From the NCBI GenBank assembly GCA_947498765.1, contig CANMLG010000006.1, forward strand, positions 1-64,000: a stretch of DNA of 64,000 nt. Reading direction: 5' to 3'. Shown one piece after another: positions 44,441 to 53,277 of the stretch; the stretch's first letter is position 1, and each line of letters begins with the position of its first letter. A program made the translations under genes and the position numbers. The notes beneath the pieces are model-generated. The model searched no databases, had not been told where the DNA came from, and saw nothing but the letters and a program-made list of their open reading frames with translations. Source of the DNA: an uncultured Aquimarina sp. Its GTDB lineage: Bacteria; Bacteroidota; Bacteroidia; Flavobacteriales; Flavobacteriaceae.

Positions 44441-44959
44441 ATGTTAAAAATAGGCAATTTTACAGAACGTTTTTTTACTATTACTTTTTTAATAGGAGTA
44501 GCGTTATTACTATCGTTTTCGGCACATAAATATTACGCCAGTATTACAAAAATTGAAATTAGTGAGCAAGAACAGCTGATTAAAGTATATACTCAAGTTT
44601 TTGTAGATGATTTTGAAGATGTTTTAGAAGAGCGTTATCAATTGAATGCAGTTGACTTTGAAAATTTAAGTGGGGAAGAAGAAAAGTATATAGCAACTTA
44701 TGTGGCAAAAAAAATTCAATTAAAGGTAAATCGACAGCCTTTAAAACTTAAGTTTTTGGGTTGCGAAGCAAAAAATGAATTGCTTTACATTTTTGTTGAA
44801 GCTCCTATTAAAGAAATCGTGAAACGTTTTGATGTAGAAAATACTATGTTACAAGACTTATTTTCGGAACAGCAAAATACTATTGATATAACCAATAATA
44901 GCAAAACAAAAAGTTTGCATTTATATGCAGAAAACCCATCGGGAACCATTTATTATTAA
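44441..44959 (+). CDS. DUF6702-like exported protein
   Basis: A 172-residue protein with one N-terminal hydrophobic segment (about residues 12-28) and a mainly beta periplasmic part with SAHKYYASITKIE near the start, resembling the DUF6702 family commonly found next to M1 peptidases in flavobacteria. No catalytic motif is visible. The M1 peptidase gene follows after 14 bases, implying joint expression and possibly a shared function in the envelope. The family label is from memory and the function is unknown. Confidence 0.7.
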   Translation: MLKIGNFTERFFTITFLIGVALLLSFSAHKYYASITKIEISEQEQLIKVYTQVFVDDFEDVLEERYQLNAVDFENLSGEEEKYIATYVAKKIQLKVNRQPLKLKFLGCEAKNELLYIFVEAPIKEIVKRFDVENTMLQDLFSEQQNTIDITNNSKTKSLHLYAENPSGTIYY

Positions 44960-44973
44960 CAGGACTAAAATTT

Positions 44974-47229
44974 ATGAAGCAATTAAGTTTTTTATGCATT
45001 TTACTAGTAGCATTTAGTAGTATAGCACAGCAAGATTCCATTTCGCACAAAGGGCATACCAATCAAAATAAGTTTAGGCAATTATATGATGAGTTTGCTA
45101 CGCCTAATGTATATCGTAATGCTTCAGGTGCTCCGGGGCATCAATATTATCAGCAACAAGCAGATTATAAAATACAAGTAGTGTTGGATGATGAAAAAAC
45201 AAAGTTAACAGGTAAAGAAACGATAACATACACCAATAATTCGCCAGATCAATTGGATTTTTTATGGGTACAATTGGATCAAAATAAGCGTAGTAAAGAT
45301 TCTAAAACCCTTTTGAGGGATGGTGACAAAATGAAACCTTATTTACCACCAGCAAGGTTTGTGGCCACTTATTTAACAGAACCCTTTGATGGTGGTTTTA
45401 ATATAACATCTGTACAAAGTGCCGAAGGAAAAGCATTAAAATATACGATTAATCAAACCATGATGCGTATTGATTTACCTAAGCCTTTGGCTTCAGGTAA
45501 AAAAGTAAGTTTTAAAATCAATTGGTGGTATAAAATTAATGATCACGTAGCTAAGCGAGGACGTTCGGGCTATGAATATTTTAAAGAAGATGATAATCGT
45601 TTGTATGTTATAGCCCAGTTTTACCCACGTATGTGTGTATATAATGATAAAGAAGGTTGGCAAAACGAGCAATTTTGGGGAGATGGTGAATTTGCCTTAA
45701 ATTTTGGAGATTATGAAGTTGAGATTACTGTACCTAAAGATCATGTATTAGATGCTACGGGAGTGCTTCAAAATAGAAAAGAAGTTTATACAAAAAAAAT
45801 GCTTTCGCGTTATAATGAAGCTTTAGAGAATTATGTGAAACCAGTAATTTTGGTTACTCAGGAAGAAGCTGAATTGGCAGAAAAAACAAAAGAAACTGCT
45901 ACAAAAACATGGAAGTTTAAAGCAGAAAACGTACGTGATTTTGCTTTTGCATCTTCACGTAAGTTTATTTATGAAATGATGGCTGTTGATGTTCAAGGAA
46001 AAAAGGTAATGGCAGTATCTATGTATCCAAAAGAAGGGAATCCTTTATGGGAAGAATACAGTACAAAGTCAGTTAAAGCAGCCTTACAAACGTATAGTCG
46101 AATGACTTTTCAGTATCCTTACCATAAGGCTATTTCTGTACATTCAAAAAATCAAGGAATGGAATATCCTATGATTTGCTGGAATTATGGAAGACCTAGG
46201 CCCGATGGAACTTACAGTCAGCGTACTCGTAATGGAATGATAAGTGTTATTATCCATGAGGTAGGGCATAATTATTTTCCAATGATAGTAAATAGTGACG
46301 AGCGCCAATGGGGTTGGATGGACGAAGGTTTAAATACTTTTTTACAATACATAACGGAGCAAGATTTTGAAGAAGGTTATCCAAGTAGGAGAGGACCTGT
46401 AACAAATATTATCCCTTATATGAGTGGTGATCAAAGTCAAATTTCACCCATTATGACACAAGCAGATAATGTAATTCAATTGGGTAATAATGCCTATGGA
46501 AAACCTGCTACAGCATTAAACATTTTACGAGAAACAGTAATGGGACGTGACATGTTTGATCATGCTTTTAAAGTATATGCCAATCGATGGATGTTTAAAC
46601 ATCCAACACCCGAAGACTTTTTTAGAACTATGGAAGAAGCTTCCGCAATGGATTTAGATTGGTTTTGGCGAGGTTGGTTTTATACCACAGATGTAGTTGA
46701 TATAGGAATTAAAGAAGTTAAAAAATATTACGTATCTAACAAACCAAATAAATCTATGAGAGATTTGTTAGTAGAAAGAGATATGAAGGAAAAAGATTTA
46801 ATTCCTTTAGTATATGCTGTAGCAGAAGATAGTGAGGATTTTAAAAATGTAGATACAGGTAAATCTGTAATTGAGAATTCACAAAAATTAACAGACTTTT
46901 TATTTGATAATTTTACTGCTGAAGAAAGAAAGGAAATGAAGAATCCTAATTTCTTTTATCAGGTGGTGTTTAATAAGCCAGGTGGTTTAGTAATGCCTTT
47001 AATTGTAAAATATACTTATGAAGATGGTACAAGTGAAACGATTTCATACCCAGCACAAGTATGGCGTAAAAATGACCGTAAGATCAGTAAAATTATACCT
47101 GCAGTTAAAAAAATTGTAAAGATAGAAGTAGATCCTAATACTGAAACAGCAGATATTAATCCTTCAAATAATACATGGCCAAAAGAGAAAGCAGCTAGTT
47201 TATTTGATCAATTTAAAAAGAAACAATAA
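44974..47229 (+). CDS. M1 family metallopeptidase
   Basis: A 751-residue exported zinc peptidase with a signal peptide ending near SIAQ (about residue 18). The zinc motif HEVGHN (about residues 428-433) is followed 18 residues later by the Glu ligand in MDEGLNTF, the gluzincin pattern HEXXH-X18-E. An N-terminal beta domain (about 40-280) and a C-terminal domain complete the usual M1 layout. The GXMEN substrate motif is present as QGMEYP. It should remove N-terminal residues from peptides in the periplasm. It is cotranscribed with the DUF6702-like gene, and a terminator follows. Confidence 0.9.
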   Translation: MKQLSFLCILLVAFSSIAQQDSISHKGHTNQNKFRQLYDEFATPNVYRNASGAPGHQYYQQQADYKIQVVLDDEKTKLTGKETITYTNNSPDQLDFLWVQLDQNKRSKDSKTLLRDGDKMKPYLPPARFVATYLTEPFDGGFNITSVQSAEGKALKYTINQTMMRIDLPKPLASGKKVSFKINWWYKINDHVAKRGRSGYEYFKEDDNRLYVIAQFYPRMCVYNDKEGWQNEQFWGDGEFALNFGDYEVEITVPKDHVLDATGVLQNRKEVYTKKMLSRYNEALENYVKPVILVTQEEAELAEKTKETATKTWKFKAENVRDFAFASSRKFIYEMMAVDVQGKKVMAVSMYPKEGNPLWEEYSTKSVKAALQTYSRMTFQYPYHKAISVHSKNQGMEYPMICWNYGRPRPDGTYSQRTRNGMISVIIHEVGHNYFPMIVNSDERQWGWMDEGLNTFLQYITEQDFEEGYPSRRGPVTNIIPYMSGDQSQISPIMTQADNVIQLGNNAYGKPATALNILRETVMGRDMFDHAFKVYANRWMFKHPTPEDFFRTMEEASAMDLDWFWRGWFYTTDVVDIGIKEVKKYYVSNKPNKSMRDLLVERDMKEKDLIPLVYAVAEDSEDFKNVDTGKSVIENSQKLTDFLFDNFTAEERKEMKNPNFFYQVVFNKPGGLVMPLIVKYTYEDGTSETISYPAQVWRKNDRKISKIIPAVKKIVKIEVDPNTETADINPSNNTWPKEKAASLFDQFKKKQ

Positions 47230-47258
47230 ATTTTCAACAACGGTTAATAAGATATAAT

Positions 47259-47310
47259 GTGAGTTGAGGGAAGTTTTTTGGAATAATCTAAAAAACTTAC
47301 TTCAACTCAC
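47259..47310 (+). terminator. Long hairpin terminator after the M1 peptidase gene
   Basis: A 21-bp stem with two imperfect pairs (47259-47279 with 47290-47310) starts 30 bases past the stop codon and is followed by a T-rich stretch. Confidence 0.7.
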
Positions 47311-47349
47311 ATTCTCTTTTATATTTCATGCTTTTTTAAAACTCTATAG

Positions 47350-47357
47350 TATATTTG
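47350..47357 (+). promoter_or_regulatory. -7 promoter box of tatA
   Basis: TATATTTG is an exact TAnnTTTG match with a T-run upstream at about 47332-47337. It ends only four bases before the tatA ATG at 47362, so transcription probably starts at or within the first codon. Confidence 0.6.
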
Positions 47358-47361
47358 CATT

Positions 47362-47646
47362 ATGATGCATATTCCTTTATTTATTAGTGGTACGGAAATC
47401 GCTTTTATAGTATTTATATTAGTAATGGTTTTTGGGGCAGATAAAATTCCCGAAATAGCACGTGGATTAGGAAAAGGAATGCGTCAAATCAAAGATGCTA
47501 CTAATGAAATTAAGCGAGAAATAACAGATAGTGCACAAGACCTTGATATTCAAAATAACCCTATTACAAAAGACATTACTAAAGCTGTCGATGATGTTAA
47601 ACAAGATATAGATGATTTAACGGGACCTATTAAAAGAACATTTTAA
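47362..47646 (+). CDS. tatA: Sec-independent protein translocase subunit TatA/TatE
   Basis: A 94-residue protein. One short N-terminal membrane helix (about residues 10-26, GTEIAFIVFILVMVFGADK) is followed by the typical FGADKIPEIARGLGKGMRQ hinge and amphipathic helix, then a charged tail. TatA forms the pore for folded proteins with twin-arginine signals. The second ATG (47365) may be the true start, since the promoter box is very close. It stands alone; tatC is not in the window. It is convergent with the flippase gene, 22 bases apart. Confidence 0.88.
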   Translation: MMHIPLFISGTEIAFIVFILVMVFGADKIPEIARGLGKGMRQIKDATNEIKREITDSAQDLDIQNNPITKDITKAVDDVKQDIDDLTGPIKRTF

Positions 47647-47668
47647 GCAGTTTGTTGTTAACTCTGTA

Positions 47669-48952
47669 TTATTCTTTCGCAAATAACTGTTTTCTGAAAC
47701 ATATTATAAGTATAAAAAAGTAAGCGCTATAGCATATAAAATACCCTATGGCCGCACCTTGAAAACCGTATTTATTTATGAAGAATATACTTGATAAATA
47801 CCATATTAATGCTGATAAAATTTCGGTAAAAATATAACTCTTAGTCATTTTTTTTGCCATAAATTGATAGGCGAGTACTGCCGATAATATTCTGAAAAAA
47901 TCACCTGTTAGTTGCCATGAAAACAAACATTCCATGGGAGCAAATTCAGATGATAGAAATAGTTTAATAAAAAAATGTCTAAAAAAATAAAGCGTAAATA
48001 AACCTGCAATTACAAGGGGCATTAATGTTTTGTAAAAACCAAAAATTTCTTGTCTAAATTGTTTTATTGTATTTGCTTCTGAAAGTTTTGGAAATAAGTA
48101 TAGGCTGAGTAGCGAGGTTACAAAAACTAAATAGTAATTTGATATTCGATTCATAGCCTCCCAATATCCCATTTCGGTTAAGCCTTCTGTAGTTACAATA
48201 TGGTTTCTAATAGCAATAATAGTAGGAGGTATTATAATAGCAGTTAATAATGCCATTAAGCTATACTCTATCAGTTTTTTTGCGTAATTCCAATCAATAC
48301 TTGAAGCTTTTAAAAGTTTAACAAAGCTTTTTTGTCTAAATATGATAGTTAATGTTATAAATAACGCTAAGGCTGGTGTAATTACTATAGCATATAATAT
48401 GCCCTCTAACTTGTATTGCCATAATAAAATAATGGTTATGAGTAAGCTAAAAATAGTTATTGTTATATTTAGTATAGTATATACTTTATAGCGTGAAAAA
48501 CCATTAATAATAGCTAGACAGAAATAATCTACAATCATTAATGAAATTCCTGCGGCTAGTGTTTTTATAACATGTGAATAATCGGGCGAATTGAGAATTT
48601 GAACACTCCAAAAAGGAGCAAAAAAATACAAAATCATTGAGGTGCCTAGCATGGCTATAAACCCTAAGTAATAGCTAGTAGATAGAATTTTACTTAATTC
48701 TTTTGTGTTGTTTTTATGTTCGGCGACATATTTAACAATACCATTATAAAAACCTAATGAAGCTATAGTTTGAATGCTACTAAAAAAACTACGAAGATTA
48801 CCTATAATTCCTAAACCTTGTGGCCCAATAAAAATAGCGATAGCTTTTGATAAAATAAAGCCTGTTACTAAACGTACAAAAACAGCAATCGAATTGATTG
48901 ACATAACTTTTAGTAATTGCTTATTAGGCTCGTAATTTTTTAATCTGAGCAT
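47669..48952 (-). CDS. Wzx-like polysaccharide flippase
   Basis: A 427-residue integral membrane protein with about 12 helices from residue 20 onwards, of the MATE-like polysaccharide flippase type (oligosaccharide flippase, O-antigen translocase). Conserved early segment: SKAIAIFIGPQGLGIIGNLRSFFS. It should move undecaprenyl-linked sugar repeats across the inner membrane. Its start overlaps the aminotransferase stop by 13 bases, and the aminotransferase in turn follows the acyltransferase by one base, so the three form one tight operon for a glycan containing an amino sugar. Confidence 0.88.
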   Translation of the reverse strand: MLRLKNYEPNKQLLKVMSINSIAVFVRLVTGFILSKAIAIFIGPQGLGIIGNLRSFFSSIQTIASLGFYNGIVKYVAEHKNNTKELSKILSTSYYLGFIAMLGTSMILYFFAPFWSVQILNSPDYSHVIKTLAAGISLMIVDYFCLAIINGFSRYKVYTILNITITIFSLLITIILLWQYKLEGILYAIVITPALALFITLTIIFRQKSFVKLLKASSIDWNYAKKLIEYSLMALLTAIIIPPTIIAIRNHIVTTEGLTEMGYWEAMNRISNYYLVFVTSLLSLYLFPKLSEANTIKQFRQEIFGFYKTLMPLVIAGLFTLYFFRHFFIKLFLSSEFAPMECLFSWQLTGDFFRILSAVLAYQFMAKKMTKSYIFTEILSALIWYLSSIFFINKYGFQGAAIGYFICYSAYFFILIICFRKQLFAKE

Positions 48953-50058
48953 GTGTAATTATTTAATACCTGAATAATATAATCAATTTCGGAGACCTCT
49001 AAAATTGGATTAAGAGGAATACTGATTATTTCTTCACTTATTTTTTCAGTTATAGGAAATGATTGGTTTTTAAATTCATTTGCCAGAGCTTTTTGTTTAT
49101 GAGGTGGAATGGGATAATGAATTACATAACCAATTTGGTTTTTATTTAAATACTCACAAAAATGATTTCTATTTTTTACTCTAATGGCATACACATAAAA
49201 AACATGATTATTACTGTTATTCCATAGTGGTAATTTAATGTTTTGGTTTATTATTTCATTGGAATAACGGCTTGCAATTTCCCTTCGTTTGGTATTATCA
49301 ATATCTAAAACTTTTAGTTTCTCAATTAAAAAAGCAGCTTGAATTTCATCCAAACGCGAATTAGTGCCTATAAATTCGTTAGTATATTTTTTTGAAGTAC
49401 CATAATTCCGTAATTTTCTTACACAATTAGCTAATATGGAATCAGCAGTGGTTATGGCTCCCCCATCACCTAATGCACCTAAATTTTTTGAAGGGTAAAA
49501 GCTAAATGCAGCAGCATCTGCAATACTTCCGGCTAAATTATTGTTTTGGTCTTTGGCTCCATGGGCTTGTGCGGCATCAGCTATTAAAAGTAAATTGTTT
49601 TGGTTACACAGCTTTTTCATTTGATCCATTCCATCAATTTGGCCATATAAATAGGTTATAATTACAGCTTTTATATTTGGAGTGATATTTTGTTTAACTG
49701 TTTTAGCGGTGATAATAAAGGTAGCTTCATTAGGTTCAATTAAAACGGGAATTAGTCCCGCTTGTTTTACAGATAATATAGTGGCTATAAATGTATTTGC
49801 GGGTACTATGATTTGATCGCCTGGAGTTAATTTACCTAATGTAATATAGCCTTTTAGTATAAGTGTGAGTGCATCCAATCCATTACCTGTGCCAATACAA
49901 TAGGGGACATTACAATATTTTGCAAAAACACGTTCAAATTCAACTAATTTGTTTCCTAAAATATAGTGGCCTTTGTTTAAGAAGGTTTCAAATTGAGATT
50001 TGAAGCTAGTTTCAAATCGTTTATTTAGTTTTTGTAGGTTTAAAAAAGCTACTTTCAT
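48940..50058 (-). CDS. DegT/DnrJ/EryC1/StrS aminotransferase, FdtB-like
   Basis: A 372-residue PLP-dependent sugar aminotransferase. The internal aldimine lysine is in FYPSKNLGALGDGG (about residues 187-200), the PLP-stacking region is AAQAHGA, and the substrate loop is NSRLDEIQAA. Its length and sequence fit enzymes that add an amino group at C3 of dTDP-3-keto-6-deoxyhexoses (FdtB/QdtB). The matching 3,4-ketoisomerase is at 62410-62838, and RfbA and RfbB at 33-36 kb provide the precursor. It is between the acyltransferase and flippase genes. The exact sugar (Fuc3N or Qui3N) cannot be decided. Confidence 0.85.
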   Translation of the reverse strand: MKVAFLNLQKLNKRFETSFKSQFETFLNKGHYILGNKLVEFERVFAKYCNVPYCIGTGNGLDALTLILKGYITLGKLTPGDQIIVPANTFIATILSVKQAGLIPVLIEPNEATFIITAKTVKQNITPNIKAVIITYLYGQIDGMDQMKKLCNQNNLLLIADAAQAHGAKDQNNNLAGSIADAAAFSFYPSKNLGALGDGGAITTADSILANCVRKLRNYGTSKKYTNEFIGTNSRLDEIQAAFLIEKLKVLDIDNTKRREIASRYSNEIINQNIKLPLWNNSNNHVFYVYAIRVKNRNHFCEYLNKNQIGYVIHYPIPPHKQKALANEFKNQSFPITEKISEEIISIPLNPILEVSEIDYIIQVLNNYTCSD

Positions 50059-50059
50059 A

Positions 50060-50992
50060 TTAATGTAATTCTAAGCGATAAAAATCTTGTAGGTATTGAT
50101 TACAGCCTAGTTCTTCTTTTTGTTTTAATAAACTCATATTGTCCACCACAGTTCCCATATCAAAATACTTAAAACCTTCGGATTTAAACTTATTGATTAA
50201 ATGAATAAATAGAAAATCTAAAGCTCTGTTTTTTTCTCCATTTTTTGAAGTAGCACCATATTGTGATTTTACAACAGTATCAGTTTTAAAGATAGTAATA
50301 CCTGCTAATATTTCGCTATTTAATAAAATATCATATTGAAGTATATTTTCAGGAAATCTATTTTTTAAAAGTGTAATTTCTTCTATTGAGTGAACTGGTT
50401 TTGTTGTGTGTTTTTCTTGTAATCGGGGAATCAATATTTTATTCCAAAAAGGAGAAAAATCAACGCTTTTAACAATCTCAAATCCTATATCTAGGTTTTT
50501 TTTATAATGTTTTAATTTTGTTTTATGTATTTCAATAGGAATAGAATAGTCAATAGCTAAATTTTGTTCTCTATGAAACAATTCTGCACCTAATTTATGG
50601 AGTAATGGTTCAAGTTCAAAGCTAGGAGCTTTGTGATAAATCAGTGGAATAGATTTTAATTGGTAAGTTGTGAAATTGTTATTTTTTAAAAATTCCAATA
50701 GTGCTTTAAAAATACTCTCAACTTTAGCAACACCAATACTTTTGCTAAGTAGTAGACCTCCATAGGTTAATCCTTGATGAGAATGCAAGATTCCTTTTTT
50801 TTCATTAGCAGGCAAAACAGCAATTAGGTTATTTTTGGAATAAATCATAAGTGAATGATCAAGGAATCGATCATTATGATAATCCATAAAATCACGATGA
50901 AATAAAAAAGTACTGTTTTTTGCTTTTGAAATGAACGAATTCCAATCTTTTGTGTATTTATAAGTATACCTTATTACATTATAATTATCCAT
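50060..50992 (-). CDS. GNAT-like acyltransferase (FemAB/BioF2 type)
   Basis: A 310-residue protein starting at the ATG at 50992; a TTG three codons earlier is less likely. The fold is that of two GNAT-like halves as in FemAB or BioF2-type acetyltransferases: an N-terminal half with LIAVLPANEKKGILHSHQGLTYGG and a C-terminal half with AGITIFKTDTVVKSQYGATS and ALDFLFIHLINKFK. It is one base upstream of the FdtB-like gene. Its place next to an aminotransferase and flippase suggests it acylates the newly formed amino group of the sugar, which is inference. Confidence 0.78.
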   Translation of the reverse strand: MDNYNVIRYTYKYTKDWNSFISKAKNSTFLFHRDFMDYHNDRFLDHSLMIYSKNNLIAVLPANEKKGILHSHQGLTYGGLLLSKSIGVAKVESIFKALLEFLKNNNFTTYQLKSIPLIYHKAPSFELEPLLHKLGAELFHREQNLAIDYSIPIEIHKTKLKHYKKNLDIGFEIVKSVDFSPFWNKILIPRLQEKHTTKPVHSIEEITLLKNRFPENILQYDILLNSEILAGITIFKTDTVVKSQYGATSKNGEKNRALDFLFIHLINKFKSEGFKYFDMGTVVDNMSLLKQKEELGCNQYLQDFYRLELH

Positions 50993-51150
50993 TAATATCA
51001 ATTAATTTAACGAATATAGAAGTTTCTTATCAATAATTCGAATTTATAAAGTGAAGAAGATTATGCTTTAAATTAATAAATTTTAGATCGCACTATAATA
51101 TTAAAGAAAAGAACCCTTAATTTGATTTTTAATTTAAATGATAAGTATTG

Positions 51151-52452
51151 ATGACTTTTAATATAAATGAAACAAAGTGTTATAATTTATTTTATATATG
51201 TTTTTTTTTGGTATTAATCACTATAGTTATAAATCGAGGATATATTTTTACATATGACACAAATTTTTATTTAAGTGGTTTTACTAATGTTCAGCCAGCT
51301 TACACTATCTTTTTGTTTTTAATAAGAAAGTTGTCGGGGTCTTTTTTTAAAGAAGTGACAATTTTAATTCAATTGATTTATTGTTATTCGGCCATAGTTT
51401 ATTTTTTGAACACGATAAAAGATAAGTTTAAATTTAAATTTTATATAAATATTTTACTATTCTTAATAATAACTCACCCAATATATGGAGACTATAGTAT
51501 GTGTAACAAACTTGTTACGGAATCAATGGCTTTTAGTTTTTTTCTTTTAATGTTGACTGTATCTATAAATTGGTATTTTCTAAAAAGGAATTTATATATG
51601 TTTTTAGTGGTTGTTTTTTTGGTTTTACTCCAATTAACTAGAGCCCAGTTTTTAAGTATTTCAATTGCGTTAGTGCTGTTTGTGTTTTATGTATGGAATT
51701 TTAAAGAACTTAAAAGAAATATAGGTTTATTTTTTTTAATAATAAGTGTGCCTCTTATTTCAGGTTTATTAGAAAAATCGATTTATGGAGTAGTTCATAA
51801 ACATTACACATCAAGACAGTTAGGTAATGTTAGTGTTGCTACGTTACCTTTTTATTTATCAGAATTTGAGGATTTTAAATTGATGCCTGATAATGAATCA
51901 AAAGAATTTTTTTTGTGTGCTTACACTGAATTGGAAAAGAAGAAGTTGTTAGCGAGTCAATTACCTTTGAATTCGAATTTTAGTGAAATTCATGGATATT
52001 TTTTTGATAATTTTCCAAAAATAATGAATCAAACTGTACAGTATGAGGCAAAAATGATGTATGATGGAGAAGAGCAAAGTTTTTCAGTAATTTATGAAAA
52101 TGCTACTAGGATTATAGGTAAAACCATAAAACCATTATTTTTGGCTAGACCCTTAAAATGGTTTAAGGTTTTTTATGAAAATTTGGCGTTTGCATATTTT
52201 TCAATTATTCCTGTTGTGTTACTTTTGCTATTTGTTGTTTTTCTTTTTCTTAAAAGGAACAAGAGCATATTAAAATATCAATCACTACTATACTTTTTTT
52301 CTTTATTGGTATTGGGTAATTTATTTTTAATAAGTATTTCAACTCATACAATAAGGAGGTTTTTTATGTATTTTGATGTAGTTATTGCGTTGATTGTGAT
52401 ATTGGTCTTATGTAATAATACTAGTATAAAGAAATATATTCAAACAAATTGA
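51151..52452 (+). CDS. Polytopic membrane protein of unknown function
   Basis: A 433-residue protein (ATG at 51151; a TTG start one codon earlier is possible). About ten hydrophobic segments are seen, with a large hydrophilic loop at about residues 230-320. The layout is like that of glycan polymerases or membrane-bound glycosyltransferases of GT39/GT83 type, but no conserved motif was recognised. It lies inside the surface-glycan region, on the opposite strand to the flippase operon, and is particularly AT-rich to the eye. Function unknown; a Wzy-type polymerase is one possibility. Confidence 0.6.
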   Translation: MTFNINETKCYNLFYICFFLVLITIVINRGYIFTYDTNFYLSGFTNVQPAYTIFLFLIRKLSGSFFKEVTILIQLIYCYSAIVYFLNTIKDKFKFKFYINILLFLIITHPIYGDYSMCNKLVTESMAFSFFLLMLTVSINWYFLKRNLYMFLVVVFLVLLQLTRAQFLSISIALVLFVFYVWNFKELKRNIGLFFLIISVPLISGLLEKSIYGVVHKHYTSRQLGNVSVATLPFYLSEFEDFKLMPDNESKEFFLCAYTELEKKKLLASQLPLNSNFSEIHGYFFDNFPKIMNQTVQYEAKMMYDGEEQSFSVIYENATRIIGKTIKPLFLARPLKWFKVFYENLAFAYFSIIPVVLLLLFVVFLFLKRNKSILKYQSLLYFFSLLVLGNLFLISISTHTIRRFFMYFDVVIALIVILVLCNNTSIKKYIQTN

Positions 52453-52485
52453 AAAAGGAATTTTCAATAGGAGTTACAGAAATAT

Positions 52486-52521
52486 AAAATCCAATATAAA
52501 AGTCATTTTATATTGGATTTT
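52486..52521. terminator. Bidirectional terminator
   Basis: A perfect 16-bp stem (52486-52501 with 52506-52521, 4-base loop) with A and T tracts sits between two convergent genes, 33 bases past the membrane protein and 77 bases past the lipoprotein gene. Confidence 0.85.
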
Positions 52522-52598
52522 ATAATAAATAAACAAGAAGTTTTTATGCTAAAACAATTGTATAGATAAGCTATGAGTTGTAAGGGCATTAAAATTTT

Positions 52599-53189
52599 TT
52601 ATCTTCTCTCTAAAGTAACAATAATCTTTCCTTTAGGTTCAGTTGCTGTAAAACCATTTAAATCAAAACCTTCTTCAATAATTGATGTGAAATCTGTTTG
52701 GGCTATATCTAATTCATACTGAATTTCCTCTTTAGTAAATTTGATGATTTCAGCCTCTGCACCAGCAATAATTGAATTGCCTTCGCTTATAGACCAGTCG
52801 TTTAAAGTGGAAGAGCCTCCAAATATTCTATTCGCATCAAAGGTGTCTTCTCGTGTAAAGGCTTGTCCAATATTTTCAGATGTTACAAAATTAGTTGTGG
52901 CTTTAAAAGTCCCATTAAAAGTTACGATATTAGGCGAAGTTTCAAATAAAGCAGTAGTATCAAAATCAGAACCTTCGACTGTGAAAGGGATTTCCATTGT
53001 GGTTCCTCCAGCATTTAAATTAACAGTTCCATTAGTTACTTCAAAATTTGAAAGTTTCCAGTTGCCGACTAAATTTTCATCAACTAGATCAATGGTAGGT
53101 TTAATTGGTGAACCAGCATCATCGCTTGAACAGGAAACTAAAGCTAAAGTAAATAGGGTTAATAGAGTGCTAAAAAATAGATTCTTCAT
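52599..53189 (-). CDS. Lipocalin-like surface lipoprotein (putative)
   Basis: A 196-residue lipoprotein (LVSCSSDD, Cys near residue 20). After a short linker, ENLVGNWKLSNFEVTNG resembles the opening of lipocalin-like domains of Bacteroidetes, and alternating strands follow to the end. The acidic residues just after the lipidated Cys (CSSDD) resemble the lipoprotein export signal that directs proteins to the cell surface in this phylum, so surface exposure is likely. No ligand can be named. It is downstream of typA but separated by a hairpin. Confidence 0.7.
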   Translation of the reverse strand: MKNLFFSTLLTLFTLALVSCSSDDAGSPIKPTIDLVDENLVGNWKLSNFEVTNGTVNLNAGGTTMEIPFTVEGSDFDTTALFETSPNIVTFNGTFKATTNFVTSENIGQAFTREDTFDANRIFGGSSTLNDWSISEGNSIIAGAEAEIIKFTKEEIQYELDIAQTDFTSIIEEGFDLNGFTATEPKGKIIVTLERR

Positions 53190-53214
53190 AATTAAAATTG
53201 GATTTAAGCCATAA

Positions 53215-53251
53215 AAAAAGGCGCGATATTCTAAGAATATAACACCTTTTT
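53215..53251 (-). terminator. Terminator of typA
   Basis: On the minus strand, AAAAAGGTGT and GCGCCTTTTT with inner ATATTC/GAATAT pair into a long hairpin with a three-base loop and end in a T-tract, starting 27 bases past the typA stop codon. Confidence 0.7.
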
Positions 53252-53277
53252 CTAGTTTTTATTATTTGTAGTAAAAA

